NCBI GenBank assembly: GCA_900554345.1
Contig: USHH01000063.1
Span: 1 to 10,281, forward strand
DNA: 10,281 bases
Source: an uncultured Bacteroidales bacterium
GTDB taxonomy: Bacteria; Bacteroidota; Bacteroidia; Bacteroidales; Muribaculaceae
Direction: 5' to 3'
Positions 1-6,916 of the stretch are shown here, in pieces; positions within the stretch are counted from its first letter, which is position 1, and each line of letters opens with the position of its first letter. Made by a program: the position numbers and the translations under genes. The notes below the pieces were generated by a model. The model saw only the letters and a program-made list of their open reading frames with translations. It did no database searches and was not told where the DNA came from.

Positions 1-239
1 CGCGACTCGCACTGAGCCTCGGCATGAGACCCGGCGCCTTCCCCACGGCGGAGCTCGGCCTCGACGACGCACTTGCCTACCTCAGGCGCGAGACGCCGGC
101 GATGCCCGCCGGCACCCCGAAGGGATTCGTGACAGTGACACACGCCGGCCTGCCCCTCGGATTCGTGAAAAACCTCGGCCCGCGGGCCAATAACCTATAT
201 CCCAGCGAATGGCGAATAAAAATGCAGACAACACGCTGA
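1..239 (+). CDS. Probable rRNA cytosine-C5 methyltransferase (RsmF/NOL1-NOP2-Sun type), C-terminal fragment
   Basis: The reading frame is open from base 3, where the window begins, and ends with a TGA at 237-239, so only about the last 78 residues are present. The visible part contains the stretch GFVKNLGPRANNLYPSEWRI, which I recognise as the conserved C-terminal end of Bacteroidetes RsmF-like rRNA m5C methyltransferases; this tail belongs to the RNA-binding part after the catalytic domain. The SAM-binding and catalytic cysteine motifs lie upstream and cannot be checked. The last 31 bases overlap the start of the copper ATPase gene in another frame, which suggests the two are co-transcribed. 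An in-frame ATG at 24 is only an internal methionine. The family call rests on the tail alone. Confidence 0.7.
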   Translation, partial: RLALSLGMRPGAFPTAELGLDDALAYLRRETPAMPAGTPKGFVTVTHAGLPLGFVKNLGPRANNLYPSEWRIKMQTTR

Positions 240-2482
240 AGACAGCGATATTTCCGGTGGCCGGCATGATGTGTGCCGTGTGTGCCGCCACGGTGGGCAA
301 GACGCTCTCCGGGATACCGGGCGTGGAGAAGGCGGAAGTGAATTTCGCCACCCAGAGCGTAGAGGTGACATGGAACCCCAAGACCGTCACCACCGCCGCG
401 ATGCAGGAGGCCCTCGACAAGGAGGGATACTCGATGATAGTGGAGGAAGACGCCGCCAAGAGCATGGAGGCCGGCGAGAAGGAGGAGCTGAGGCTCTACG
501 AGGGGATGAAGAAAAAGGTGATCCTCGCCTGGGCTCTCACCGTCCCTCTCGCGGTGATATGCATGGCCCACATCCATTTCCCGGGGGCGCCCTGGGTGAT
601 GATGGCGCTCGCTCTCGCCGTTATGACGGTGTGCGGCGGGCGCTACTACATCACCGGCACCCGCGCCCTCTTCAAAGGGCACCCCAATATGGAGTCGCTC
701 GTGGCCGTCTCCACGGCCGTGAGCTTCCTCTTCTCCCTCTTCAACACGATAGCGCCCGGCTTCTGGGAGGAACGCGCCATGAACGCCGACCTCTACTACG
801 AGGGGAGCGCGATGATCATAGCCTTCGTGCTAACCGGCAAGCTGATGGAGCTGCGCGCCCGCCACTCCACCGGGAGCGCGCTGCGCGCCCTCATGGGCCT
901 GCAGCCCACTACGGCGCTCGTGGAGAGGGAGGGTGAGTTCCGCGAGACCGACGTGGCACTGATACGTAAAGGCGACAGGATAATGGTGCGTCCCGGCGAA
1001 CGCATACCGGTCGACGGGGTTGTGGCCGACGGTCACTCCACCGTTGACGAGAGCATGCTCACCGGCGAGCCCGTCGGAGTGGAGAAAGGTCCGGGCAGCG
1101 ACGTGACAGCCGGCACCCTCAACGGCAACGGCAGCCTCACGGTAGAAGCCAGGAAGGTGGGCGCCGACACCGAGCTCGCCCGCATCATAGAGAGCGTAAG
1201 GAAGGCTCAGGGCTCGAAAGCCCCCGTGCAGAGACTCGTAGACCGCATCAGCGCGGTGTTCGTTCCAACGGTGATGGGCATCTCGGTGATCACATTCATC
1301 GTCTGGCTCTGCTTCGGCAGCTCATATCTGGCCATGGGGCTTCTGGCCGCAGTGTCGGTGCTCGTGATAGCGTGTCCCTGCGCCCTCGGCCTCGCCACGC
1401 CTACCGCCGTGATGGTCGGCATCGGACGCGGCGCCCGTCAGGGAATCCTCGTGAAAGACGCCACGGCGCTCGAGCAGCTGTCGAAAATCGACGTGCTCGC
1501 CATCGACAAGACCGGCACTCTTACGGAGGGGCATCCCTCCGTGGAAGAAGTCATCTTCGCCACCGACGACGCCGACGACCGCGCCCGGCTCACAGCCGTG
1601 GCGGAGATGCTGGAGAGCCACAGCGCCCATCCTCTGGCAGAGGCCATCAGGCAATGGTATGAGGCCAACGGAAGCGGCGCCGCATCCGAGACAACCGACT
1701 TCAACTACATACCGGGCAAAGGAATAGAGGCCGTGATTGGCGGAGCAACGTATAAAATCGGCTCTCCGGCCTTCGCGGCAGCGTCCGACGGATATAGCCA
1801 CGGGGTGAGCGAGGCAATCGGGCGCTGGCTGGCTGAAGGAGCGGGTGTCGTGGCGCTGAGCCGCGACGGAAAGGGTGAGGCCATATTCAAGGTGACCGAC
1901 ACGCTCCGCGAAGACGCCGCCGAAACTGTGGCGCGCCTGAGGGAGCTCGGCATAGAGACGGTGCTGCTCACGGGCGACAACGAGGCCACGGCGCGCCATA
2001 TAGCGCGCCAGGCCGGAATAGAGACAGTATATGCCGGCATGATGCCCGGCGACAAGGAGAGGGTAATCGAGAAGCTTCAGGGCGGGGGAAAAAAGACGGC
2101 GATGGCCGGCGACGGCATCAACGACTCGCAGGCCCTCGCCCGCGCCGACGTGTCGATAGCGATGGGCGGCGGCTCAGATATAGCCATAGAGACCGCCCAG
2201 CTCACACTGGCCTCCGGTCGCCTCACCGACCTGCCGAAGGCCGTGGAGCTCTCCGCCGCCACGCTCAGAATCATAAAGGGAAACCTCTTCTGGGCGTTCA
2301 TCTACAACGTGATCGGCATACCGGTGGCAGCCGGAGCGCTCTATCCGGTGTGGGGAGTGATGCTCTCGCCGGTGATAGCGTCGGCGGCGATGGCGTGCTC
2401 GTCGGTGTGTGTAGTGACAAACTCGCTGAGGCTCGCCTCGCTGAAGCTCGGCACCAAACAAACGAGACGGAATAATCAATAA
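209..2482 (+). CDS. copA: Cu+-exporting P1B-type ATPase
   Basis: This 757-residue protein pumps Cu+ (possibly also Ag+) out of the cytoplasm across the inner membrane using ATP. It has one N-terminal heavy-metal-associated domain (about residues 12-75) with the metal motif C22-A-V-C25. Eight hydrophobic segments follow the P1B layout. The transmembrane metal site is C389-P-C391. The actuator TGE is at 285-287, the phosphorylated aspartate is D433 in DKTGT, the nucleotide-binding HP pair is H474-P475, and the hinge GDGIND is at 634-639. Helix 7 carries Y699-N700 and helix 8 carries MACSS (728-732), the pattern of Cu+ rather than Zn2+ pumps. The ATG at 209 is the only start that keeps the metal-binding domain whole, and it lies inside the upstream gene. 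A copper-chaperone-like gene follows after 23 bases, which supports a copper role. Confidence 0.95.
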   Translation: MANKNADNTLKTAIFPVAGMMCAVCAATVGKTLSGIPGVEKAEVNFATQSVEVTWNPKTVTTAAMQEALDKEGYSMIVEEDAAKSMEAGEKEELRLYEGMKKKVILAWALTVPLAVICMAHIHFPGAPWVMMALALAVMTVCGGRYYITGTRALFKGHPNMESLVAVSTAVSFLFSLFNTIAPGFWEERAMNADLYYEGSAMIIAFVLTGKLMELRARHSTGSALRALMGLQPTTALVEREGEFRETDVALIRKGDRIMVRPGERIPVDGVVADGHSTVDESMLTGEPVGVEKGPGSDVTAGTLNGNGSLTVEARKVGADTELARIIESVRKAQGSKAPVQRLVDRISAVFVPTVMGISVITFIVWLCFGSSYLAMGLLAAVSVLVIACPCALGLATPTAVMVGIGRGARQGILVKDATALEQLSKIDVLAIDKTGTLTEGHPSVEEVIFATDDADDRARLTAVAEMLESHSAHPLAEAIRQWYEANGSGAASETTDFNYIPGKGIEAVIGGATYKIGSPAFAAASDGYSHGVSEAIGRWLAEGAGVVALSRDGKGEAIFKVTDTLREDAAETVARLRELGIETVLLTGDNEATARHIARQAGIETVYAGMMPGDKERVIEKLQGGGKKTAMAGDGINDSQALARADVSIAMGGGSDIAIETAQLTLASGRLTDLPKAVELSAATLRIIKGNLFWAFIYNVIGIPVAAGALYPVWGVMLSPVIASAAMACSSVCVVTNSLRLASLKLGTKQTRRNNQ

Positions 2483-2505
2483 CAAGACATAAAACAGAAA
2501 CAGAG

Positions 2506-2724
2506 ATGAGATTCAAGACAAACGCAAAATGCGGCGGCTGCAAGGCCGCCATCCTCCAGGCAGTGAAGCAGCAGTTTCCCGACAGGGAGTGGAGCCTCGA
2601 CCTCGACAACGCCGACAAGGTGCTGGAGATGCACGGGGTGCCCGACGATTCAGCCCTTGCCGCCCAGGTGGTGAAGACCATCGAGGAGACAGGCTTCAAG
2701 GGGTCATGGCTACCTGCGGAATGA
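2506..2724 (+). CDS. Small heavy-metal-associated (HMA) protein, probable copper chaperone
   Basis: This 72-residue protein is a single HMA-like domain with a C9-G-G-C12 metal-binding pair near the N-terminus, as in small CopZ/Atx1-type chaperones that hand Cu+ to CopA. The CGGC form and the spacing fit the short HMA proteins found beside copA in Bacteroidetes. The Mx before the first cysteine, usual in CopZ, is replaced by Ala-Lys, so the family is not the most canonical. It begins 23 bases after copA, behind an A-rich leader with no clear Shine-Dalgarno site, which is normal for this phylum. Its TGA overlaps the ATG of the next gene (ATGA at 2721-2724). A chaperone role is inferred from the motif and neighbour; metal binding is not proven. 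Confidence 0.8.
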   Translation: MRFKTNAKCGGCKAAILQAVKQQFPDREWSLDLDNADKVLEMHGVPDDSALAAQVVKTIEETGFKGSWLPAE

Positions 2725-3476
2725 GCGCGGAGACAGACATCTTCGAGGATGGCGACAACCGCTGGGACAACCGCACGCTGCGCCTCATAGGGCCCGAAGG
2801 GGTGGAGGCGTTGCGCGGTGCCCGCGTGATGGTGGCGGGGCTGGGCGGCGTGGGCGGCTATGCCGCCGAGATGCTCGCCCGGAGCGGCGTGGGGGAGCTG
2901 ACGCTCATCGACGCCGACACGGTGGCGCCCAGCAACCTCAACCGCCAGCTGATAGCCCTGCGCTCCACCCTCGGCAAGCCAAAGGCACTTCTCTTCGCGG
3001 AGCGCTTCCACGACATCAACCCGGAGGCGAGGATACACAGCCTGGTGCAGTATATCGACAGCGAGAATGCGGCGACACTGATAGAGGAGGCGCGGCCCGA
3101 CTTCGTGGTCGACGCCATCGACACGGTGGCTCCGAAGGTCAGGCTGATACAATACTGCCAGACCCACGGCCTACGCATCATCTCGTCGATGGGTGCGGGA
3201 GGCCGCATCGACCCGACGAGAATCATCTACACCGACCTCTGGGAGACGCGCGACGACGGGCTCGCCAAGGCGGTGCGCACCGGGCTGCGCAAGCTCGGCC
3301 CGAAGATGCCGCTGCCGGTGGTGGCCTCGACGGAGCGCCCCCGCAGCCACTCGCTGACGATGATCGACAACACCCTCAACAAGCGCAGCTCCTACGGCAC
3401 GCTGGCCACCATACCCTCCATATTCGGCATCATGCTGGCCAGCCACGTGATATGCGCCCTCACCAATATGCAATGA
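2721..3476 (+). CDS. tcdA: tRNA threonylcarbamoyladenosine dehydratase (ThiF/E1-like)
   Basis: This enzyme uses ATP to cyclise t6A at position 37 of ANN-decoding tRNAs to ct6A. Counting from the ATG at 2721 it has 251 residues, the usual family size. It shows the E1-like Rossmann motif GLGGVGG (40-46), the acidic LIDAD strand (62-66), the NLNRQ motif (72-76), VVDAID (129-134), and the TcdA-typical MGAGGRIDPT (157-166), with SYGTLATIPSIFG near the C-terminus. The frame extends much further upstream, but residues before about 2706 are a shadow of the chaperone gene. Either ATG 2706 or ATG 2721 could be the start. I prefer 2721 because it makes an ATGA stop-start overlap, which suggests translational coupling. 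The tRNA-modifying role is unrelated to copper, so the linkage probably reflects gene packing rather than function. Confidence 0.9.
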   Translation: MSAETDIFEDGDNRWDNRTLRLIGPEGVEALRGARVMVAGLGGVGGYAAEMLARSGVGELTLIDADTVAPSNLNRQLIALRSTLGKPKALLFAERFHDINPEARIHSLVQYIDSENAATLIEEARPDFVVDAIDTVAPKVRLIQYCQTHGLRIISSMGAGGRIDPTRIIYTDLWETRDDGLAKAVRTGLRKLGPKMPLPVVASTERPRSHSLTMIDNTLNKRSSYGTLATIPSIFGIMLASHVICALTNMQ

Positions 3477-3480
3477 CGAT

Positions 3481-4185
3481 ATGCTCCAGTTAGAAAACAT
3501 CACCAAATCATACGGTAGCCTGACCGTGCTCCACGACATCAGCATGACGGTGGAGCGCGGAGAGATAGTGGCCGTGGTGGGGCCCTCGGGAGCCGGGAAG
3601 ACCACCCTGCTCCAGATCGCCGGCACCCTCGACATCCCCGACAGCGGCACCGTGAGATATGACGGAGTCGACACCAAAGGGCTCAACGACAGGAAGCTCT
3701 CGGCTTTCCGCAACCGCAACATCGGCTTCGTATTCCAGTTCCACCAGCTGCTGCCGGAGTTCACGGCGCAGGAGAATGTGGCGCTGCCGGCGCTGATCGC
3801 CGGTAAGAGCCGCAAGGAGGCGATGGCGGAGGCGGCACGCTGGCTGGAGGAGCTGGGTCTCGGCGACCGGCTGCACCACAAGCCCTCGGAGATGTCGGGA
3901 GGCGAGAAGCAGCGCGCGGCCATAGCGCGGGCCCTCATCAACGGCCCGGAGGTGGTACTGGCCGACGAGCCCACGGGAGCCCTCGACTCGCGCAACCGCG
4001 ACGAGATACGCTCGATAATAGCCGGGCTGCGGGAGCGTCACCGTCAGACCTTCGTGATAGTGACCCACGACCCTACGGTGGCCTCGATCGCCGACCGCAC
4101 GGTGATGATGGCCGACGGCCGAATCACCGGGATAATCGACAACAACAAGGAGGCCGAGGACACACAATGTGACGGCGAGTTTTGA
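3481..4185 (+). CDS. lolD: Lipoprotein-releasing ABC transporter ATPase LolD
   Basis: This 234-residue ABC ATPase would power release of outer-membrane lipoproteins from the inner membrane with LolC/E-type partners. It has Walker A GPSGAGKT (34-41), a Q-loop in FQFHQLLPEF that is characteristic of LolD/MacB-type ATPases, the signature SGGE (139-142), Walker B ending D162-E163 followed by PTGALD, and the switch histidine H196 in THD. It begins only 4 bases after tcdA. No lolC or lolE membrane gene is adjacent; an orphan lolD is common in Bacteroidetes. The closely related MacB/FtsE subfamilies are the main alternatives, but the Q-loop context and length favour LolD. The candidate promoter for the next genes overlaps its 3' end. 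Confidence 0.88.
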   Translation: MLQLENITKSYGSLTVLHDISMTVERGEIVAVVGPSGAGKTTLLQIAGTLDIPDSGTVRYDGVDTKGLNDRKLSAFRNRNIGFVFQFHQLLPEFTAQENVALPALIAGKSRKEAMAEAARWLEELGLGDRLHHKPSEMSGGEKQRAAIARALINGPEVVLADEPTGALDSRNRDEIRSIIAGLRERHRQTFVIVTHDPTVASIADRTVMMADGRITGIIDNNKEAEDTQCDGEF

Positions 4186-4211
4186 AATGTCGGCGATTTT
4201 GATTAACTTCG
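4181..4211 (+). promoter_or_regulatory. Candidate Bacteroides-type promoter for the DUF3467-cysS pair
   Basis: TTTG at 4181-4184 is followed by a 19-base spacer and TAACTTCG at 4204-4211. The Bacteroides sigma-ABfr consensus is TTTG, 19-21 bases, TAnnTTTG, so the match has one mismatch in the -7 element. It sits across the lolD stop codon and would give a leader of roughly 70 bases before the ATG at 4290. The call rests on sequence match and position only. Confidence 0.5.
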
Positions 4212-4221
4212 CTTCCCCATT

Positions 4222-4238
4222 GGCCGCATAGGGCGGCC
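4222..4238 (+). repeat. Short GC-only inverted repeat in the leader of the DUF3467 gene
   Basis: GGCCGC and GCGGCC form a perfect 6-bp stem around the loop ATAGG. No run of T follows, so it does not look like an intrinsic terminator for lolD. It lies just downstream of the candidate promoter and so would be at the 5' end of the transcript, where it could stabilise or regulate the leader. The rest of the leader (4239-4289) is A-rich and apparently unstructured, as is usual before Bacteroidetes start codons. Confidence 0.45.
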
Positions 4239-4289
4239 GACACGGAGAAAACCATAATTATCCGACACAAAAACAAAAACTATAAGACA

Positions 4290-4589
4290 ATGGCAACACC
4301 AGAAAACAAGAACGACAAGAACCAGCTTCAGATCCAGCTCCGTCCGGAGACAGCCGACGGAAAATACAGCAACCTCGCTATGATCGGCCACGGCCCCAAT
4401 GAGTTCCTCATCGACTTCATCTTCGCCGCTCCCGGCATGCCGCAGGCCCCGGTAGTGAGCCGCGTGATCATGACTCCGGAGAACGCCAAGCAGCTGATGT
4501 TCGCGCTCACCGACAACGTGCGCAAATACGAGGCTCAGTTCGGCGAGATCACTCCCCGCGGACAGAAGCCTTCGGCCAGCAACAACTAA
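4290..4589 (+). CDS. DUF3467 domain protein of unknown function
   Basis: This 99-residue, mostly polar protein matches the DUF3467 family in length and pattern. The recognisable parts are the central YSNLAMIGHGPNEFLIDF and the later SRVIMTPENAKQLMFAL, around a PGMPQAP turn. The N-terminus (rich in Asn and Lys) and the C-terminal tail look disordered. No signal peptide, membrane segment or catalytic motif is visible, so it is likely a small cytoplasmic protein. It has an A-rich leader without a Shine-Dalgarno site, and cysS follows after 12 bases, so the two are probably one transcription unit. The family has no established biochemical role that I know of, and I do not assign one. Confidence 0.87.
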   Translation: MATPENKNDKNQLQIQLRPETADGKYSNLAMIGHGPNEFLIDFIFAAPGMPQAPVVSRVIMTPENAKQLMFALTDNVRKYEAQFGEITPRGQKPSASNN

Positions 4590-4601
4590 ACGACGGCGGA
4601 G

Positions 4602-6077
4602 ATGGACAACCACCTGACACTCTATAATTCGCTGACACGCACCAAGCAGCCCTTCAAGCCCCTCCACGAAGGGCGCGTGGGGATGTATGTATGCGGCCCC
4701 ACCGTGTATGGCGACGCCCATCTGGGCCATGCACGCCCGGCCATCACTTTCGACATTCTGTTCAGATATCTCAGGCATCTGGGCTTCAAGGTGCGCTATG
4801 TCAGGAATATAACCGATGTGGGGCATCTTGAGCACGACGCCGACTCCGGCGAGGACAAGATAGCCAAGAAGGCGCGACTCGAGCAGCTTGAGCCGATGGA
4901 GGTGGTGCAGTTTTATCTCAACCGCTACCACCACGACATGGAGGCACTCAATGTGCTTCCGCCGAGCATCGAGCCCCATGCCTCGGGCCACATCATCGAG
5001 CAGATCGAGTATGTGAAGAAGATTCTCGAGTCGGGCTACGCCTACGAGAGCTGCGGCTCCGTCTATTTCGACGTTGAGAAGTACAACCGCGACCACCACT
5101 ACGGCAAGCTGTCGGGACGCAATATCGAGGAGCTCAACAGCGCCACGCGCGCGCTCGACGGCCAGGACGAGAAGCACAACCCGCTCGACTTCGCCCTCTG
5201 GAAGAAGGCGGCGCCGGAGCACATCATGCACTGGCCGTCGCCCTGGAGCGAAGGTTTTCCCGGTTGGCACCTCGAATGCTCCACGATGGGCGAGAAGTAT
5301 CTGGGCGACACTTTCGACATCCACGGCGGCGGTCTCGACCTGATGTTTCCCCACCATGAGTGCGAGATCGCGCAGAGCGTGGCGGCACAGGGACACGAGG
5401 CGGTGAAATACTGGCTCCACAACAACATGATCACCATCAACGGCAAGAAGATGGGCAAGAGCTACAACAATTTCATCACCCTCGAGCAGTTCTACACCGG
5501 CGACCATCCGCTGCTGACGCAGGCCTACGCGCCGATGGTGATCCGCTTCTTCATCCTCCAGGCCCACTACCGCAGCACGGTGGACTTCTCCAACGAGGCG
5601 CTACAGGCCGCGGAGAAGGCCCTGCAGAAGATTCTCGACGGCTACCGCCGCCTCCAGAACCTGCTGCCGGCGGAGAAGACGACCGTTGAGATTCCGGATT
5701 TCCTCACTGCCTGCTACGAGGCGATGGACGATGACCTCAACACGCCGCAGGTGATCGCGCAGCTCTTCGAGGCTGTGAAGATCATCAATTCGGCGGCCGA
5801 CGGCAATGTGAAGCTCAATGCGGAGGCTCTGGCGTCGCTGCGCCACCTCTTCAACGTCTTCCTCGTGGACCTGCTCGGCATCAAGGTGGCCGACGCCGCC
5901 GACAATGACAACGGACGCAAGGCGCTCGAGGGAGCGGTAGACCTGCTGATGGAGATTCGCGGCAACGCGAAGGCCTCAAAGGACTGGGCGACTTCCGACC
6001 TCATCCGCAACAAGATGACGGAGCTGGGCTTCGACATCAAAGACACCAAGAACGGCGTGGAGTGGAAGCTCCGCTGA
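4602..6077 (+). CDS. cysS: Cysteinyl-tRNA synthetase
   Basis: This 491-residue class I synthetase charges tRNA-Cys with cysteine in the cytoplasm. The HIGH motif is H40-L-G-H43 and the KMSKS motif is K283-M-G-K-S287, with Gly in place of the first Ser; I believe this variant is usual in Bacteroidetes. The zinc ligands expected from E. coli CysRS are present as C31 (in YVCGPTVY), C226 (in LECS), and H251 and E255 (in HHECE). The C-terminal DALR-type anticodon-binding region is complete, so the protein is full length. Translation ends 30 bases before a strong hairpin terminator. The last 29 codons and stop (5988-6077) are repeated at 8400-8489 beyond the defence operon with three base changes, one of which changes Thr to Ala. 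The gene is intact despite that rearrangement. Confidence 0.97.
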   Translation: MDNHLTLYNSLTRTKQPFKPLHEGRVGMYVCGPTVYGDAHLGHARPAITFDILFRYLRHLGFKVRYVRNITDVGHLEHDADSGEDKIAKKARLEQLEPMEVVQFYLNRYHHDMEALNVLPPSIEPHASGHIIEQIEYVKKILESGYAYESCGSVYFDVEKYNRDHHYGKLSGRNIEELNSATRALDGQDEKHNPLDFALWKKAAPEHIMHWPSPWSEGFPGWHLECSTMGEKYLGDTFDIHGGGLDLMFPHHECEIAQSVAAQGHEAVKYWLHNNMITINGKKMGKSYNNFITLEQFYTGDHPLLTQAYAPMVIRFFILQAHYRSTVDFSNEALQAAEKALQKILDGYRRLQNLLPAEKTTVEIPDFLTACYEAMDDDLNTPQVIAQLFEAVKIINSAADGNVKLNAEALASLRHLFNVFLVDLLGIKVADAADNDNGRKALEGAVDLLMEIRGNAKASKDWATSDLIRNKMTELGFDIKDTKNGVEWKLR

Positions 6078-6138
6078 ACCTCATCCCGATAATCAGAAAG
6101 TAATAACCGGAGGCGCGACTCATCGAGCCGCGCCTCCG
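5988..6138 (+). repeat. Direct repeat, copy A: cysS 3' end plus terminator
   Basis: This copy is joined to the intact cysS gene. It consists of the last 90 bases of cysS, a 29-base spacer after the stop, and the 32-base hairpin region (6107-6138). Its partner, copy B, is at 8400-8541 in the same orientation, 2412 bases downstream. Coding parts differ at 3 of 90 positions and hairpin regions at 1 of 32, whereas the spacers between stop and hairpin do not align (29 versus 20 bases). Homology stops abruptly upstream at the GCG codon, 5988 in A and 8400 in B. Confidence 0.93.
6108..6138 (+). terminator. Intrinsic terminator of cysS, possibly bidirectional
   Basis: CGGAGGCGCG (6108-6117) pairs perfectly with CGCGCCTCCG (6129-6138). 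The 11-base loop can add a 3-bp CTC/GAG stem. A T-rich tail follows (6140-6154). Read on the other strand, the hairpin is followed by GTTATTACTTTCTG, so it may also stop transcription coming from the convergent rloB gene, which has no clear terminator of its own in 6139-6222. Confidence 0.85.
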
Positions 6139-6222
6139 CTTTATATTATTTCTTATGGCCCATAGAATCATATGGCATATTGCCAGTCATTAGCGCATAT
6201 TCTATTGGTATAATAGATACTT

Positions 6223-6915
6223 TCAACCTAATTTGTTCCGCAATTTTTGTAATTCTGTGTTCACGAATCCGAATATCTCTTTCCCAAGCAGATACTGTTC
6301 TGTTGAGAATAGTCCAGGATTTCCGTTGCCTTTTCGACAAAATACATTTTCGGCATTCTCTATTGCATCTTTCAGTCTTGCAGGGTCTTTCTGATAGTCA
6401 AACCCACCAGCAATACAATGGTTGACAAATGCCTTGACCGACAGATGTTCCTTTATCTCCTCAATATCCGGCACTGTATCATATAGATGATAGTAAAGCC
6501 AAATTTCAAAGCAAGGATTACTCTGTGCCACACTCCAAGCCGGATATGGCTTGACTTCATCATACTTGTCCGATATATGGCTGTTCTGGTAGGAACAGAA
6601 ATCCCGTAACGGCTTAATCTTTCCCTCATCTTCCCATGTGTCGGTATCTATGGCAAACCACACTTTGTCGTTTTGCATGAAGTCAAGAGTATGAGTCCTT
6701 GTTTCGTCAAGCAGCTCACGACGTGCCAACTCCATAAGTTTCAGCGGGTCCGTACCTTCTTCCGGAGGTATTACTATCAACTCAAGATTTGATGACAGAC
6801 CCTCAAAGAATCCGAAATAGTTTTTCTCTGTCTCTGCACCTTCACAGACTATATATATCTTGGCGGCATTTTTTGAGGGGGCCTGCTTGCTGTAATCCTT
6901 ACGACGTGTTATCAT
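6223..6915 (-). CDS. rloB: RloB-like protein, Toprim-like putative nuclease of an anti-phage module
   Basis: This 230-residue protein matches the RloB family, the partner of RloA/AbiL-type ATPases. Visible motifs are an N-terminal basic stretch, then a Toprim-like glutamate strand (C24-E25-G26, with E30 and a YF pair), an acidic AIDTDTW strand (D90, D92), and the hallmark SNPCFEIWL (132-140) with E137. The E and DxD pattern suggests a metal-dependent phosphotransfer site of the Toprim kind, as in OLD nucleases and the AriB subunit of PARIS. Nuclease activity is an inference. Its ATG lies one base after the rloA stop (TGATATG), so the two are almost certainly translated from one message. About 84 bases separate its stop from the shared hairpin. 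The sequence is clearly less GC-rich than the housekeeping genes upstream, consistent with acquisition by transfer. Confidence 0.85.
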   Translation of the reverse strand: MITRRKDYSKQAPSKNAAKIYIVCEGAETEKNYFGFFEGLSSNLELIVIPPEEGTDPLKLMELARRELLDETRTHTLDFMQNDKVWFAIDTDTWEDEGKIKPLRDFCSYQNSHISDKYDEVKPYPAWSVAQSNPCFEIWLYYHLYDTVPDIEEIKEHLSVKAFVNHCIAGGFDYQKDPARLKDAIENAENVFCRKGNGNPGLFSTEQYLLGKEIFGFVNTELQKLRNKLG

Positions 6916-6916
6916 A

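Noticed and set aside
2529..2720. Extended N-terminus for tcdA from the ATG at 2529
   Set aside because: The added residues are the out-of-frame reading of the chaperone gene and have no similarity to the ThiF family; the starts at 2706 or 2721 fit the family length.
2298..3995. Two minus-strand open frames of 289 and 274 codons opposite copA, tcdA and lolD
   Set aside because: They run across several well-identified plus-strand genes and show the repetitive composition of antisense shadows; no motif supports them.
4203..5567. Long minus-strand open frame of 454 codons opposite cysS
   Set aside because: It is a mirror of the cysS codons in GC-rich DNA. The translation has no recognisable domain, and cysS is certain on the other strand.
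6139..6222. A small gene or separate terminator after rloB
   Set aside because: Only short open frames overlapping rloB are present, and the weak GGCA/TGCC hairpin is too small; the shared hairpin at 6108-6138 is the better terminator.
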